Shown here piece after piece: positions 61,822-64,000 of a stretch of DNA of 64,000 nt. Below the pieces are notes generated by a model. The model was not told the origin of the DNA. It ran no database searches and saw only the letters and a list, made by a program, of their open reading frames with translations. Where the stretch lies: contig CACBFJ010000003.1 of assembly GCA_902538495.1 (NCBI GenBank), forward strand, positions 1 to 64,000. Reading direction: 5' to 3'. Each line of letters starts with the position of its first letter. Position 1 is the first letter of the stretch. The position numbers and the translations under genes are program-made. The DNA is from an uncultured Pelagibacteraceae bacterium (lineage in GTDB: Bacteria; Pseudomonadota; Alphaproteobacteria; Pelagibacterales; Pelagibacteraceae).

Positions 61822-63873
61822 ATGGATATTAAAAGAAATTATGAATATTTATTGTCTGATCTAAGTTCTCTAAAAGGTGTAGGAGTAAAGACATCAAATT
61901 TATTAAAAAAGAAAAAAATTAATACTATTTTCGATCTATTATGGAAATTACCAAAATCCTATACAGATCGAAGTTTATCTTCGAAAATTAAAGATTTAAA
62001 AATAGATGAAGTACAAACTATAACGATAATCCCTCAAAAATATTCATTTCCTAGGGTAAGAAACTTACCAAATCGAGTTTTATGTAAAGATGAAACTGGT
62101 AATATAGATTGTGTTTTTTTTAATAGCTATGAGGGATATATAAAAAAGATATTACCCATTGGAAAAGAAGTAACAATCAGTGGGAAAATTAAACATTTTA
62201 GAAACAAATACCAATTAACAAATCCAAAATATGTTTCAGAAGACTCCTCAATTATAAAACAAAAACATAATAGTTATTCATTGACTGATGGTATTAGTGA
62301 AAAAGTTTATAATAAAATAATGTTACAAATAATTAAAAATTTGCCTAAAATTGATGAATGGCACTCAAAAAACATATTAAAAAAATTTGACAACATTGGA
62401 TGGAATGACTCAATCAAAAAGCTACATGAACCTGAAAATATTGGTAAATTTAAAGAAAACTTTTATCAAAGACTTGCTTTTGATGAAATTTTTTCAACTT
62501 TTTTGGTAAATTCAGAAATTAGAAAAAAAATCAAAAAAATAAAAAAAACAAAGAAAAAATTTGATACTAAAAAACAAGGTGAAATAATATCCAAGTTAGA
62601 TTTTTTCTTAACTAGTGATCAAACTAAAACATTAAATGAGATTAACGATGATTTGTGCTCTGATAACAAGATGTTTAGATTACTTCAGGGTGATGTTGGT
62701 AGCGGCAAAACAATAGTAGCTTTATTATCTGCATTCAATACCATCAGTTCTGATTTTCAAGTAGCAGTAATGGCTCCTACCGAAATATTAGCAAGACAGC
62801 ATTTTTTATTAGCAAAAAAAATATTTCCCAAAACTATTAAAATAGAGTTACTCTCTGGAAAATCATCTTACAAAGATAAAAAAAAAATTTTAGATAAACT
62901 TATTAAAAAAGAGATTGATATTGTTTTTGGAACACATGCCTTATTTCAAAAAAAAGTAGAATTCAAAAAACTAGGTTTAATAATAATTGATGAACAGCAT
63001 AAATTTGGGGTTAGTCAAAGAAAAAAACTATCTGATAAAGCTGGAAAAGATTGTGATGTTCTTTTAATGACAGCAACACCAATACCACGTACTTTAACAA
63101 TGACTATCTACGGAGATATGGATCTTTCAATTATACGAGAAAAACCGAATAGCCGAAAACCTGTTAAAACTTATAGTAAAATTGAGAGTAAGATTGAGGA
63201 TGTTATTAAATTCATTAAGAAAGAAATACGACTTGGAAATCAAATTTTTTGGGTATGCCCTCTTATAGAAGAGTCTAAAAAAATTGATCATTCTTCAGCA
63301 GTCAAAAAATCTGAATATTTAAAAAAGATATTTCCTAATGAGGTTTATTTACTCCATGGAAAAACAACGATTGAGGAGAAAGAAAAAATCCTAAACAAAT
63401 TTTTAAAAAATGAATTTAAGATTTTAGTTTCAACTACAATCATTGAAGTTGGTATAGATTTTCCTAATGCAAATGTAATTATAATAGAAAATGCAAATAA
63501 ATTTGGTTTATCTCAATTACATCAACTTAGAGGAAGAGTGGGAAGAGGCAACAAGGAGTCTTCATGTATATTAATGTTTAAGTCAAATTTGAGCGATAAC
63601 GCTAAAAAAAGAATCAACATATTAAAAGTCTCAAATGATGGATTTGAAATATCTGAGGAGGATATGAAGTTAAGAGGTTTTGGAGATATTCTTGGTTTTA
63701 AACAAAGTGGTATCAAAAACTTTAAATTAGCTGATCCAATACATAATCAGGACCTTTTTATTTTAGCAGAAAAAGAAATTAAAAGAATAGAAAATGAAAA
63801 AGAAGACATAGGGAAATTCAAACCATTAATTAAGTTATATGATCGAGCAGATATTATAAATGATATTGCCTAA
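61822..63873 (+). CDS. recG: ATP-dependent DNA helicase RecG
   Basis: LLQGDVGSGKTIVALL; MTATPIPRTLTMTIYGDMDLS; QLRGRVGRG. Confidence 0.97.
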   Translation: MDIKRNYEYLLSDLSSLKGVGVKTSNLLKKKKINTIFDLLWKLPKSYTDRSLSSKIKDLKIDEVQTITIIPQKYSFPRVRNLPNRVLCKDETGNIDCVFFNSYEGYIKKILPIGKEVTISGKIKHFRNKYQLTNPKYVSEDSSIIKQKHNSYSLTDGISEKVYNKIMLQIIKNLPKIDEWHSKNILKKFDNIGWNDSIKKLHEPENIGKFKENFYQRLAFDEIFSTFLVNSEIRKKIKKIKKTKKKFDTKKQGEIISKLDFFLTSDQTKTLNEINDDLCSDNKMFRLLQGDVGSGKTIVALLSAFNTISSDFQVAVMAPTEILARQHFLLAKKIFPKTIKIELLSGKSSYKDKKKILDKLIKKEIDIVFGTHALFQKKVEFKKLGLIIIDEQHKFGVSQRKKLSDKAGKDCDVLLMTATPIPRTLTMTIYGDMDLSIIREKPNSRKPVKTYSKIESKIEDVIKFIKKEIRLGNQIFWVCPLIEESKKIDHSSAVKKSEYLKKIFPNEVYLLHGKTTIEEKEKILNKFLKNEFKILVSTTIIEVGIDFPNANVIIIENANKFGLSQLHQLRGRVGRGNKESSCILMFKSNLSDNAKKRINILKVSNDGFEISEEDMKLRGFGDILGFKQSGIKNFKLADPIHNQDLFILAEKEIKRIENEKEDIGKFKPLIKLYDRADIINDIA

Positions 63874-64000
63874 TTTTTTCCTGAGGATGTTCCAGCAGAA
63901 ACAATAAATTTAGATGCTTCCTCAAAAGTCATATCTAGATAGATTACGTCCTCTATCGGAAACATTAATAAAAATCCACTTGTTGGATTTGGAGTTGTCG
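63870..64000 (-). CDS. DUF502-family membrane protein, C-terminal part only (truncated by window edge)
   Basis: Minus-strand frame reads TTPNPTSGFLLMFPIEDVIYLDMTFEEASKFIVSAGTSSGKN*; stop overlaps recG stop. Confidence 0.75.
   Translation of the reverse strand, partial: TTPNPTSGFLLMFPIEDVIYLDMTFEEASKFIVSAGTSSGKN

Overview
AT-rich, densely packed chromosomal window. Gene content and order suggest a streamlined alphaproteobacterium of the SAR11/Pelagibacter type; this taxonomic call is inference. Most of it is housekeeping operons: a heterotetrameric sarcosine oxidase cluster with an adjacent ABC substrate-binding protein and permease; dapA-smpB-folK-rsh-pyrE-pdxJ-acpS-lepB-rnc-recO; rpiB-glyA-nrdR-ribDE-ribBA-ribH-nusB-thiL-hppA; bamE with a divergent CBP3-like gene, then rpmF-plsX-ihfA-merR-rpmG; rplM-rpsI-argC-hom; and nhaA/metG/holB/tmk/dac/mltB/sdhE/recG. 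Four tRNA genes are visible: Ser-GCT, Glu-TTC, Pro-TGG and Ser-TGA. I saw no rRNA, CRISPR array, IS element or recognisable defence system. The one clearly accessory stretch is about 42.8-48.3 kb. It holds a noncoding zone, a GC-rich block (54% GC over 43571-43700) that folds into hairpins plus a pseudoknot and ends in a strong minus-strand terminator abutting ogt, an orphan small membrane ORF, a tyrosine recombinase with an 11-bp inverted-arm site just upstream, two glycosyltransferase genes and a GIY-YIG ORF next to tRNA-Glu. The structured RNA candidate and the recombinase-associated site are the best candidates for something undescribed. Other points include CxC-respaced zinc knuckles in NrdR, a GTP-cyclohydrolase-II domain lacking its catalytic motifs, a compact RSH protein, divergent genes with overlapping start codons, and absence of several genes normally expected in these operons.
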